Source: Desulfobacca acetoxidans (GTDB lineage: Bacteria > Desulfobacterota > Desulfobaccia > Desulfobaccales > 0-14-0-80-60-11). Taken from it: a stretch of 5,117 nucleotides of DNA. Position numbers and translations under genes: made by a program. The notes under the pieces were generated by a model that had not been told where the DNA came from, ran no database searches, and saw nothing but the letters and a program-made list of their open reading frames with translations. Where the stretch lies: NCBI GenBank assembly GCA_022736495.1, contig DZCR01000218.1, positions 1-5,117 on the forward strand, in the 5' to 3' direction. This document shows positions 1 through 5,017 of the stretch, piece by piece (the stretch's first letter is position 1; every line of letters starts with the position of its first letter).

Positions 1-33
1 TACGCTACATTTCGTCACATCTAAATCAGCCAT
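1..33 (-). CDS. N-terminal fragment of a gene downstream of acsD, possibly the CODH catalytic subunit (acsA/cooS)
   Basis: Only the first 11 codons are inside the window, reading MADLDVTKCSV on the minus strand; the gene continues past the left edge. The start is well supported: an AGGAGGA-like Shine-Dalgarno (complement of 41-46) lies 7 nt before the ATG. It follows acsD in the same direction after a gap of about 150 nt, so it probably belongs to the same CO dehydrogenase/acetyl-CoA synthase locus. A short polar N-terminus with a Cys-Ser-Val is compatible with anaerobic Ni-Fe CO dehydrogenase catalytic subunits, and cooC and CODH genes are often neighbours. Eleven residues cannot prove this. 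Another ACS-cluster protein, such as a methyltransferase or ferredoxin-like protein, remains possible. The existence of a gene here is much surer than its identity. Confidence 0.6.
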   Translation of the reverse strand, partial: MADLDVTKCSV

Positions 34-184
34 TCGCTTTTCCTCCAGTTGCTTACGTTAGGGATGACCTTCATGGCCCCCCTTGGAAACAGAGTCTCAA
101 CCCGATAGAATTACAAGCATAACGAAGGCGAAGGGGCTGATCTCTGGCAACAAAGGTTAACTCTTTTCCAGGTGGCCTCCTGCT

Positions 185-1132
185 TTAGCCGACGAGTTCC
201 TGGATAATTTTTTTCACCATCTTGACCGATTCCGGATGGCGCATGATGAGCAGGTCGCTGCCGGCCAGGAGCAGGTCTACAGCCGTGATGGCTTCCATCA
301 GGATGCCGCGTTTGGTTTGGTCGCCCAGTTCCGGCGCCTCGGCGTTGGTCAGTTTGCACTCCTTCACCTTCCAGACTTCCTGCCCGACGTAGTTGAGGAT
401 GGGGAGCTGTAGCTTGTCATCTTCCTGGGTGAGAGCGGCCATGCGGTCCCGTTCCATGACGGAATAGGTATATTCCAGACCGTAACCCAAGCCACCCGTG
501 GTGGGATCAACCAGGATCTGGGTATCTTTAACGCCCAACTGCCCCAGCAGGATATTCAATTGCTTGGCCAGGTTGACGTCGATGGGGGAGTTGGCCGACA
601 GCGAGTGGCCATAGGCCAGGGCTGCGGCGCCGATCTTCTTGTAATTCTTGTCTTGCACCGGGCCGAGGGTGATGCTCTTGTCGGCGCAAGCCTCTGCGAC
701 CGCCGGCAGCACTTCCTGGTCCTTTTCCATGTTACTGGTGCCATAGACAATCAACGGCACGTCAATGGCGGCCAAAACCTTTTTAGCCGTTTCAGCGGCC
801 GCTTCTGGGGAGGCGTCGTCTCCGTTGGGGTCGGTGCTGTTGAGGATCAGGGCAATGGCTTCGGCACCGAATTCTTTGACGCACTTCTGGGCCCAGGCTA
901 CGGGGTCCCCGGCCACATCCTTGATGGTCTCATACACCGGGCCGGCCCAGTCCTCGCCCGGATCCTTATCCCACACTTCCATGGCAATCCGGGGTTTGTT
1001 CGGCATGACCCCTTCAAACATATAGAAGGGGTAGGAGGTTTCTCCTCCCAGGGTGATGGCTTTATCGCCTTTGCCAATGGTTACCGTTTTAATCGCGCCA
1101 GAATACTGCTGTTTGGGAATTTCAAACGCCAA
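185..1132 (-). CDS. acsD: CODH/ACS complex subunit delta: corrinoid iron-sulfur protein small subunit
   Basis: The product is the small (delta) subunit of the corrinoid iron-sulfur protein. With the large subunit it carries the methyl group from methyltetrahydrofolate to acetyl-CoA synthase in the cytoplasmic Wood-Ljungdahl pathway, or in reverse during acetate oxidation. The protein is 315 aa from the chosen start, the usual AcsD/CdhD length, and consists of one TIM-barrel-like domain. Recognisable family stretches are the N-terminal MAFEIPKQQYSG, the ITLGGETSYPFY segment (about residues 26-37), ALILNSTDPNGDD (94-106), LVDPTTGGLGYGLEY (207-221) and the C-terminal GILMEAITAVDLLLAGSDL (276-294). 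I chose TTG at 1132-1130 over the upstream in-frame ATG at 1150. An AAGGAGGG Shine-Dalgarno lies inside the longer reading frame, 7 nt before this TTG, and homologues begin at MAFEIP. The gene follows cooC by about 145 nt and has its own candidate promoter. The family call is firm; the start is likely. Confidence 0.95.
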   Translation of the reverse strand: MAFEIPKQQYSGAIKTVTIGKGDKAITLGGETSYPFYMFEGVMPNKPRIAMEVWDKDPGEDWAGPVYETIKDVAGDPVAWAQKCVKEFGAEAIALILNSTDPNGDDASPEAAAETAKKVLAAIDVPLIVYGTSNMEKDQEVLPAVAEACADKSITLGPVQDKNYKKIGAAALAYGHSLSANSPIDVNLAKQLNILLGQLGVKDTQILVDPTTGGLGYGLEYTYSVMERDRMAALTQEDDKLQLPILNYVGQEVWKVKECKLTNAEAPELGDQTKRGILMEAITAVDLLLAGSDLLIMRHPESVKMVKKIIQELVG

Positions 1133-1139
1133 GGTATTT

Positions 1140-1147
1140 CCCTCCTT
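1140..1147 (-). promoter_or_regulatory. Shine-Dalgarno that decides the acsD start
   Basis: The minus strand reads AAGGAGGG, then the 7-nt spacer AAATACC, then TTG GCG TTT. This is a near-perfect ribosome binding site at ideal spacing for the TTG at 1132. The alternative ATG at 1150 lies upstream of this site, overlaps its first bases, and has only A-rich sequence and no purine-rich SD before it. Confidence 0.75.
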
Positions 1148-1209
1148 CATTTTTCCGGAATTGCCGGCATCTTATCTTTATATTAAACTACGGAGGTATA
1201 AACATTGTG

Positions 1210-1239
1210 AAAATAATAATTAATTAGGCAACCTGTCAA
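1210..1239 (-). promoter_or_regulatory. Candidate sigma70-type promoter of acsD
   Basis: The minus strand has a perfect -35 TTGACA (1239-1234). An AT-rich spacer of 18 nt leads to TATTTT (1215-1210, 4 of 6 consensus); a TATTAT at 15-nt spacing (1218-1213, 5 of 6) is an alternative -10. A start near 1203 would give a leader of about 70 nt before the TTG start. It lies between cooC and acsD, so acsD may be transcribed separately from, or in addition to, cooC. A TTCACAA half-site (1211-1205) sits just after the -10 and resembles half of the operator at the cooC promoter. Confidence 0.5.
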
Positions 1240-1241
1240 GG

Positions 1242-1260
1242 AAAAAATCACGCCTCGGGC
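1242..1260 (-). terminator. Weak terminator-like element after cooC
   Basis: About 18 nt past the cooC stop the minus strand has a very short GCC-CGA-GGC hairpin (1260-1252), then GTGA and a run of six T (1247-1242). The stem is only 3 bp, so termination would be partial at best. Its place directly before the TTGACA of acsD suggests a transcript boundary. Read-through from cooC into acsD is still likely. Confidence 0.25.
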
Positions 1261-1277
1261 TTTATCAAGTTTTGCAC

Positions 1278-2027
1278 TTAGGTAAAGAACCGGTCGAAAA
1301 TGGCATAAGCCCCTTTTAATGCTGAGGAATCCCCTGGCAAGGTAAAAGTGGGGCGGCCCTGGCTGTCGAATTCTGCAAGCTGGGGGTCCTCGGGGATCAA
1401 ACCGGCCAATTCCAGATTTTGGGTGGCAATTTCCTCCATGGTCCTGGAGCTGAGGCCGTTGTGCACCCGGTTGACAATGAGAACGGCGCGACCCGTAACC
1501 ACGTTCAGTGACTGGGCCAGGTCCTTGAGGCGCCGGGCCGCCTGGATGCCCCGCCAGGAGGGGTCGCTCACCAACACCAGGAGGTCCACCCTATGGGTAG
1601 TGAGGCGGCTCATGTGCTCCATGCCCGCTTCGTTGTCCATCAGGATGTACGGGTAGTTTTTCGCCAGGACATCCATAAAGTGGGCCACCAGGTTATTGGC
1701 GGCGCAGTAACAGCCCGGTCCTTCCGGCTGGCCCATGGCGATGAGATCAAAGCCGTCGGCCTCCACCAGGCATTGATTGATGCGCATCTCGATGAGCTGG
1801 TCTTTGGTCATATCCACAAAGCCGCCACCCTTTTTCATCTCTTCCCGGGCCTCGCCCACGGTGCGTTCCACCTGGAGCCCCAGCACTTCATTAAGATTGC
1901 TATTGGCGTCGGCGTCTACCGCCAAAACTGGTTGCTTGTCGTGTTCTATGAGGTAGCGCAGCAGCATGCCGGCCACGGTGGTCTTGCCGGTGCCGCCTTT
2001 GCCGGCCATGGCGATGAGGAAACTCAC
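1278..2027 (-). CDS. cooC: CooC/AcsF-family nickel-insertion ATPase for CO dehydrogenase/acetyl-CoA synthase
   Basis: This is a cytoplasmic MinD/SIMIBI-class ATPase of 249 aa. CooC-type proteins use ATP-driven dimerisation to deliver nickel to the C-cluster of CO dehydrogenase; the close relative AcsF matures acetyl-CoA synthase. Visible motifs are a deviant Walker A, GKGGTGKTT (residues 9-17, signature Lys10 and Lys15); switch I DADAN (38-42); the CXC metal-binding pair Cys106-Tyr-Cys108 in PGCYCAANN; and switch II DNEAGMEH (131-138). The CXC pair separates CooC-type proteins from ordinary MinD/ParA. The start is a GTG at 2027-2025 with AAGGAG (complement of 2036-2041) 8 nt upstream, and the P-loop falls at the expected distance from it. 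The gene heads the leftward CODH/ACS block and has a clear promoter with a CRP/FNR-like palindrome. The sequence cannot decide between a CODH-specific (CooC) and an ACS-specific (AcsF) role. Confidence 0.93.
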   Translation of the reverse strand: MSFLIAMAGKGGTGKTTVAGMLLRYLIEHDKQPVLAVDADANSNLNEVLGLQVERTVGEAREEMKKGGGFVDMTKDQLIEMRINQCLVEADGFDLIAMGQPEGPGCYCAANNLVAHFMDVLAKNYPYILMDNEAGMEHMSRLTTHRVDLLVLVSDPSWRGIQAARRLKDLAQSLNVVTGRAVLIVNRVHNGLSSRTMEEIATQNLELAGLIPEDPQLAEFDSQGRPTFTLPGDSSALKGAYAIFDRFFT

Positions 2028-2043
2028 GATGGGCTCTCCTTAC

Positions 2044-2059
2044 TGTGAAAGTATTCACA
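2044..2059. promoter_or_regulatory. CRP/FNR-family operator-like palindrome at the cooC transcription start
   Basis: The sequence TGTGAAAGTATTCACA is TGTGA-N6-TCACA with six perfectly complementary bases on each side of a 4-nt centre. This is the classic binding-site form of CRP/FNR-family regulators. Such regulators include HcpR-type proteins in sulfate reducers and, with a different site, the CO sensor CooA. The site overlaps the predicted +1 of the cooC promoter, a position that normally means repression. In RNA the same bases could form a 6-bp hairpin just before the ribosome binding site. The match is direct; the regulator's identity is unknown. Confidence 0.6.
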
Positions 2060-2063
2060 TATG

Positions 2064-2092
2064 ATTGTAGAGCAAAAGAATGAAAATGTGAA
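2064..2092 (-). promoter_or_regulatory. Promoter of cooC
   Basis: On the minus strand TTCACA (2092-2087, 5 of 6 of the -35 consensus) is followed after 17 nt by TACAAT (2069-2064, 5 of 6 of the -10 consensus). Predicted initiation is near 2057, giving a leader of about 30 nt before the GTG start. The -35 hexamer is itself a TGTGAA/TTCACA half-site like those in the palindrome at 2044-2059, so one regulator might contact both. Confidence 0.6.
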
Positions 2093-2153
2093 GTTCTATC
2101 GATAAGGAGCACGCATTTCTGGCGGAGGCTGGTTTCGCAAGGGCATAAAATGC

Positions 2154-2183
2154 TTGCAGGGTTTTGGGGATAAAAATTATAAT
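2154..2183 (+). promoter_or_regulatory. Promoter of the tRNA-Gln gene
   Basis: TTGCAG (2154-2159) is followed after 18 nt by a perfect TATAAT (2178-2183). Initiation would fall near 2190, about 20 nt before the mature tRNA 5' end, which is normal for a single-tRNA transcript. It runs away from the cooC promoter; the two -35 boxes are about 60 bp apart. Confidence 0.7.
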
Positions 2184-2210
2184 CCTTAGACAAGGCTAAC
2201 CGCGCCGCAC

Positions 2211-2284
2211 TGGGGGATCGTCCAATGGCAGGACAGCGGCCTTTGGAGTCGCCGATGGAGGTTCGAATCCTCCTCCCCCAGCCA
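2211..2284 (+). tRNA. tRNA-Gln (anticodon TTG), CCA encoded
   Basis: A full cloverleaf can be drawn. The acceptor stem is TGGGGGA with TCCCCCA (7 perfect pairs). The D stem is GTCC/GGAC around AATGGCA. The anticodon stem is GCGGC/GTCGC with one G-T pair and loop CTTTGGA, giving anticodon TTG at 2243-2245. The variable loop is CGAT. The T stem is GGAGG/CCTCC around TTCGAAT. The discriminator is G at 2281, and CCA (2282-2284) is encoded. The anticodon reads CAA and, with wobble, CAG codons. The U1-A72 first pair and G73 match known glutaminyl-tRNA identity features, which supports Gln. It has its own promoter and terminator, so it is a monocistronic tRNA unit between two divergent protein operons. 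Confidence 0.97.
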
Positions 2285-2312
2285 GTCCCTATATATCTAA
2301 GAAAGAAATCGT

Positions 2313-2343
2313 AAACCCCGGGGACGTTCCCTGGGGTTTTTTT
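2313..2343 (+). terminator. Intrinsic terminator of tRNA-Gln
   Basis: AAACCCCGGGGA (2313-2324) pairs with TCCCTGGGGTTT (2328-2339). This gives a 12-bp stem with a single G-T pair and a CGT loop, and seven T (2337-2343) close it. It lies 28 nt past the CCA end and is a strong Rho-independent terminator. The A-run before the stem could also let it work weakly on the other strand, but no minus-strand gene ends here. Confidence 0.9.
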
Positions 2344-2525
2344 GTCTGGGGCGATGGAGCCGCACAACAGACGAGTTTGTTATAGTCGTTGCCAAAAGTC
2401 TCTTCTCCTCCCCGCCTTGTATCTTGTCACTAAGGGGTATTTATGTATCACTATAGGGGCTTTTTCTTAAGTCAACGGCATTGCCTGTACGGGACAACGG
2501 TTTATGAAGGGGAACTGCTATCTCA
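2344..2525. other. Intergenic leader between tRNA-Gln terminator and rlmB
   Basis: These 182 bases hold no supported gene or known riboswitch fold. One weak promoter-like pair is listed separately (2424-2451). A purine-rich AAGGGGA (2507-2513) lies a rather long 12-13 nt before the rlmB ATG. The reading frame upstream of that ATG closes at a TGA at 2505-2507, so no earlier start is possible. Confidence 0.5.
2424..2451 (+). promoter_or_regulatory. Weak candidate promoter for the rlmB-sua5-ROK operon
   Basis: TTGTCA (2424-2429, 5 of 6) is followed after 16 nt by TATCAC (2446-2451, 4 of 6). Some promoter must lie between the tRNA terminator and rlmB, because the terminator should block read-through. 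This is the best pair I see, but the -10 is poor. Initiation near 2458 would leave a leader of about 68 nt. Confidence 0.3.
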
Positions 2526-3284
2526 ATGAGCCAAATCATTTATGGACGCCACCCGGTCTTGGCGGCCTTGCGCCAGGCTGATAATCCCCTGGAGGAGGTC
2601 ATCGTGGCCCAAGGGGCGGGGGGCAAATGGCTGGATGAGGTGCGCCGGTTAGCCCGGGTCGCAGGGGTGCGTCTGCGTATCCAGGAGCGGGGCGCCCTGG
2701 ATCGCCTCTGCGGCACTCCGAACCATCAAGGGATCATGGCCCGGCGGGGCAGCTACACCTACCGGAGTGAGGTGGAGCTTCTCGATATGCTTGACGGCTT
2801 GACTGCACCGGCGCTGCTGGTTGCCGCAGACGGCCTCACCGACCCCATGAACCTGGGCAACCTCTGCCGCAGCGCCTTCGTCGCCGGGGCCCACGGTATC
2901 ATCATCCCCAAGGACCGGGCCGCGGGGGTAACCCCAACGGTGGCCAAGGCCGCGGCCGGGGCCTTGGAATACCTGCCGGTCTACCGGGTGACCAACCTGG
3001 CCGATGGCTTAGCCAGGCTGAAAGACGCAGGCCTGAACATCATCGGCACCGCGGCGGAATCCCCTCAGACCATTTATGCTACCGACCTGACCCAGCCCCT
3101 GGCCCTGGTCATCGGCAGCGAAGACAAGGGGCTGCGTCCCCGGGTGCGCAAACAGTGCGATCTCATCGTCTCCATCCCCATGGCCGCGCCGGAAATCGGC
3201 TCGCTCAACGCTGCAACCTCAGGCGCCGTAACCCTTTTCGAGGCCCGGCGGCAGCGGATGATCAAAATAGCTGAGGGCAATTAA
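2526..3284 (+). CDS. rlmB: TrmH/SpoU-family RNA 2'-O-ribose methyltransferase, RlmB-like (23S rRNA Gm2251)
   Basis: The protein (252 aa, usual RlmB length) is a SpoU-class, SAM-dependent methyltransferase with a trefoil knot. It methylates a ribose 2'-OH, in RlmB that of G2251 in the 23S rRNA P-loop. The N-terminal substrate-binding domain opens with IYGRHPVLAAL (5-15) and contains the NHQGI stretch (66-70) typical of RlmB. SPOUT motif 1 is DGLTDPMNLGNLCRSA (102-117, with Asn109 and Arg115). Motif 2 is LVIGSEDKGL (194-203). Motif 3 is IPM...GSLNAATSGA (217-234, Asn228 conserved); the bases after SLN differ from the common SLNVSVA form but occur in the family. ATG at 2526 is the only start before an upstream stop. 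It is the first gene of a plus-strand operon. Target site is inferred from family; a tRNA or another rRNA target cannot be excluded. Confidence 0.9.
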   Translation: MSQIIYGRHPVLAALRQADNPLEEVIVAQGAGGKWLDEVRRLARVAGVRLRIQERGALDRLCGTPNHQGIMARRGSYTYRSEVELLDMLDGLTAPALLVAADGLTDPMNLGNLCRSAFVAGAHGIIIPKDRAAGVTPTVAKAAAGALEYLPVYRVTNLADGLARLKDAGLNIIGTAAESPQTIYATDLTQPLALVIGSEDKGLRPRVRKQCDLIVSIPMAAPEIGSLNAATSGAVTLFEARRQRMIKIAEGN

Positions 3285-3321
3285 TCTTGCCAGCCGGACA
3301 ACCTGAGGGTATCATGCCCCT

Positions 3322-3987
3322 ATGGGACGGATTTGGTCATGGCGGGAAGAAAATGCCGGGGAATTCTGGGAAGAGGCCCGGGCTGTCCTGAAAGGCAACG
3401 GCATCATCGCGGTGCCCACGGACACCTTTTATGCCCTGGCTGCCAACCCGTTTCACGAGGCGGCCTTATCACGGCTCTTCGCCCTCAAGCAACGGGCCCC
3501 GGAAAAACCGGTGCTTCTGCTGGTGGATGGACAGGCTATGCTCAAGCAACTGGTTCGGGAGGTCCCGAACCCAGCCCGGCGCCTTATGGAAAAATTCTGG
3601 CCCGGTTCTTTGACGATAATTTTTCCCGGCCAACCCCATCTGCCCCGGCTGCTTACCGCGGGTACCGGGACCATCGGAGTGCGGCACCCTCGCCAACCCC
3701 TCACCTGCCGCCTGATCACCGCACTGGGGTACCCCATCACCGGCACCAGCGCCAACCGTGCCGGGCGAGCGCCCCTCACCCGGGCCGACGAAGTGTTCCG
3801 GGAGTTCGGCGATGAAGTCGACCTGATCCTGGAGGCGGGTGAGTGCCCGGGGGGCAAGCCGTCCACCATTATAGATGTCAGCAGCTCGCCGCCCCGCCTG
3901 GTCCGGGCCGGTGCACTTCCGCCGGCGGAGTTGGGGGAGATCGTGCCCGAACTAGGGCGGATTGCCAAAATGGGGGGGTCCGGGTGA
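3322..3987 (+). CDS. Sua5/YrdC/YwlC-family L-threonylcarbamoyladenylate synthase
   Basis: The 221-aa protein is a single YrdC domain. The family makes threonylcarbamoyl-AMP from threonine, bicarbonate and ATP, the first step of N6-threonylcarbamoyladenosine at A37 of ANN-decoding tRNAs. Seen motifs are VPTDTFYALAANP (31-43), the KxR triad Lys56-Gln-Arg58 followed by Lys62-Pro63, FWPGSLT (92-98), IGVRHP (118-123) and the SxN pair Ser143/Asn145 in GTSANRAG, then PSTIIDVSSSPPRLVRAG (180-197). A glycine common after PTDTxY is alanine here (Ala38). It lacks the C-terminal Sua5 domain of the long form (about 340 aa), so it is the short TsaC-like type. The gene begins 37 nt after rlmB with GAGGGT 11 nt before the ATG, and its stop overlaps the kinase start. 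Some YrdC paralogues (YciO type) have other or unknown roles. Confidence 0.9.
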   Translation: MGRIWSWREENAGEFWEEARAVLKGNGIIAVPTDTFYALAANPFHEAALSRLFALKQRAPEKPVLLLVDGQAMLKQLVREVPNPARRLMEKFWPGSLTIIFPGQPHLPRLLTAGTGTIGVRHPRQPLTCRLITALGYPITGTSANRAGRAPLTRADEVFREFGDEVDLILEAGECPGGKPSTIIDVSSSPPRLVRAGALPPAELGEIVPELGRIAKMGGSG

Positions 3988-4958
3988 AAGATTCGGCGGT
4001 GGTAGGCATTGATCTGGGCGGCACCAACGTGCGTCTGGCCCTGGTAAATCCCCAGGGAAAAATTCTCTCCCGTTGGGAACGGACCACGGCCTCCATGCCC
4101 GAGCAGACCGTTCTGGTGTCCACCCTGGCCGCTGACCTGGCCATGGCCGGTGAAGAAGCGCGGTCCCAAGGCTGGGAGATTAAAGGGGTGGGTATCGGGG
4201 TTCCGGGTCTCATCCATCCCCAAGAAGGGTTAGTGGTCTTTTCCCCCAACGTGCCCGCTTTAAATGGGTGCCCCCTGGTGCCTCTGCTTGCTTCTCAGGT
4301 TAACTGGCCCCTGTTCCTGGAAAACGATGCCGACCTTTTTGCCCTGGGAGAGCACTGGCTGGGCGCCGGAGTGGGCCACCTGCACGTGCTGGGGATCACC
4401 CTGGGTACCGGTGTGGGGGGCGGCTTGATCCTCAATGGGCAGGTGTGGGTCGGCACCGAAGGCACCGCCGGAGAAATCGGACATATGACCATCGATCCGG
4501 AGGGTAAAAAATGCCACTGTGGTAACCGGGGTTGCCTGGAAACCCTGGCTTCAGCTTCCTGGACCGTGGCCTGGGTCAAGGAACAACTGGCCCAGGGGGC
4601 GTCTTCCTGGCTGCGGGAACTCTATGAGACCGATCCCGACGCCATTGAGGGCCAGACCCTGGTGGTAGCGGCCCTACAGTCGGACCCCTTGGCCCGGAGG
4701 GCCTTCGATCGGGTGGGGAGCAGCCTGGGTCAGGCCATTGCCAGCGTCGTCCACCTCCTGGGAATCTCCCGGGTGGTCATCGGCGGCCGCTTTGCCCGAG
4801 CCTGGGAGGTTTTTGTGTACTCCCTCGAGGCCGAACTGCACCGGCGCCTTACCCTGTTTCCCCCGGAGGCGGTTAGCGTTTGCCCGGCCCAACTGGGGGA
4901 CGACGCCGGCTTGGTGGGCGCCGCCCGCCTGGCCTGGCAAGCGGTGGAAGGAAAGTAG
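3984..4958 (+). CDS. ROK-family sugar kinase, probable glucokinase
   Basis: ROK-family cytoplasmic kinase of 324 aa, most likely converting glucose to glucose-6-phosphate with ATP. The N-terminal phosphate-binding motif is GIDLGGTNVRLALV (8-21). The catalytic segment is LENDADLFALGEHWLGAG (112-129, Asp115 the likely base). The ROK signature runs from GITLGTGVGGGLILNG (137-152) to GTAGEIGHM (160-168). The zinc site is complete: His167 with Cys177, Cys179 and Cys184 of CHCGNRGC, followed by Leu-Glu. VVIGGRFARAW (264-274) is the C-terminal ATP-domain motif. The true start is the GTG at 3984, with a G7 Shine-Dalgarno at 3972-3978; the longer frame from 3843 would add 47 residues unlike any ROK protein. 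GTGA overlaps the stop of the preceding gene by 4 nt, which implies translational coupling. N-acetylmannosamine or fructose kinase is possible, since ROK specificity is not decided by these motifs. Confidence 0.92.
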   Translation: MKDSAVVGIDLGGTNVRLALVNPQGKILSRWERTTASMPEQTVLVSTLAADLAMAGEEARSQGWEIKGVGIGVPGLIHPQEGLVVFSPNVPALNGCPLVPLLASQVNWPLFLENDADLFALGEHWLGAGVGHLHVLGITLGTGVGGGLILNGQVWVGTEGTAGEIGHMTIDPEGKKCHCGNRGCLETLASASWTVAWVKEQLAQGASSWLRELYETDPDAIEGQTLVVAALQSDPLARRAFDRVGSSLGQAIASVVHLLGISRVVIGGRFARAWEVFVYSLEAELHRRLTLFPPEAVSVCPAQLGDDAGLVGAARLAWQAVEGK

Positions 4959-4960
4959 TT

Positions 4961-5005
4961 TTGAGGGGAGGGCCGGGGGACGAGGGTCCCCCGCCTTCCC
5001 CTCAA
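4961..5005. repeat. Long GC-rich inverted repeat after the ROK kinase
   Basis: The left arm 4961-4981 begins TTGAGGGGAGGGC and ends GGGGGAC; the right arm 4986-5005 is its near-perfect complement, ending CTTCCCCTCAA. About 20 pairs form with one mismatch and one unpaired base around the loop GAGG. It starts 2 nt after the kinase stop codon. No T-run follows on either strand, so it is not a standard intrinsic terminator. It could stabilise the mRNA 3' end, act in Rho-dependent termination, or be one copy of a dispersed repeat. Confidence 0.7.
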
Positions 5006-5017
5006 GCTCCCCTCCCA

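Noticed and set aside
173..178. AGGAGG directly after the acsD stop on the minus strand
   Set aside because: No usable start codon opens a frame of any length at the right distance (a CTG there stops after four codons), so it is an orphan SD-like string.
111..359. 82-codon minus-strand frame over the acsD 3' end
   Set aside because: It overlaps acsD in another frame, has no motif and no convincing start.
560..1186. 208-codon plus-strand open frame opposite acsD
   Set aside because: It lies wholly on the antisense of a clear acsD gene, has no family motifs and no good SD; it is a by-product of GC-rich codon bias.
1900..2367. 155-codon minus-strand open frame running through the tRNA and into cooC
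   Set aside because: It reads through the tRNA-Gln gene, its terminator and the cooC promoter in a frame different from cooC, and shows no recognisable domain.
2344..2525. Possible riboswitch or small RNA in the rlmB leader
   Set aside because: I could not draw any known conserved aptamer core or a hairpin plus T-run beyond the tRNA terminator.
3843..3983. Extended N-terminus of the ROK kinase from ATG 3843
   Set aside because: The 47 extra residues are an out-of-frame reading of sua5 and precede the normal ROK N-terminus; GTG at 3984 has a proper SD.
3453..4223. 256-codon minus-strand open frame across the sua5/ROK junction
   Set aside because: It opposes two genes with complete motifs; its composition (Pro, Arg, Ser rich) is typical of an antisense shadow.
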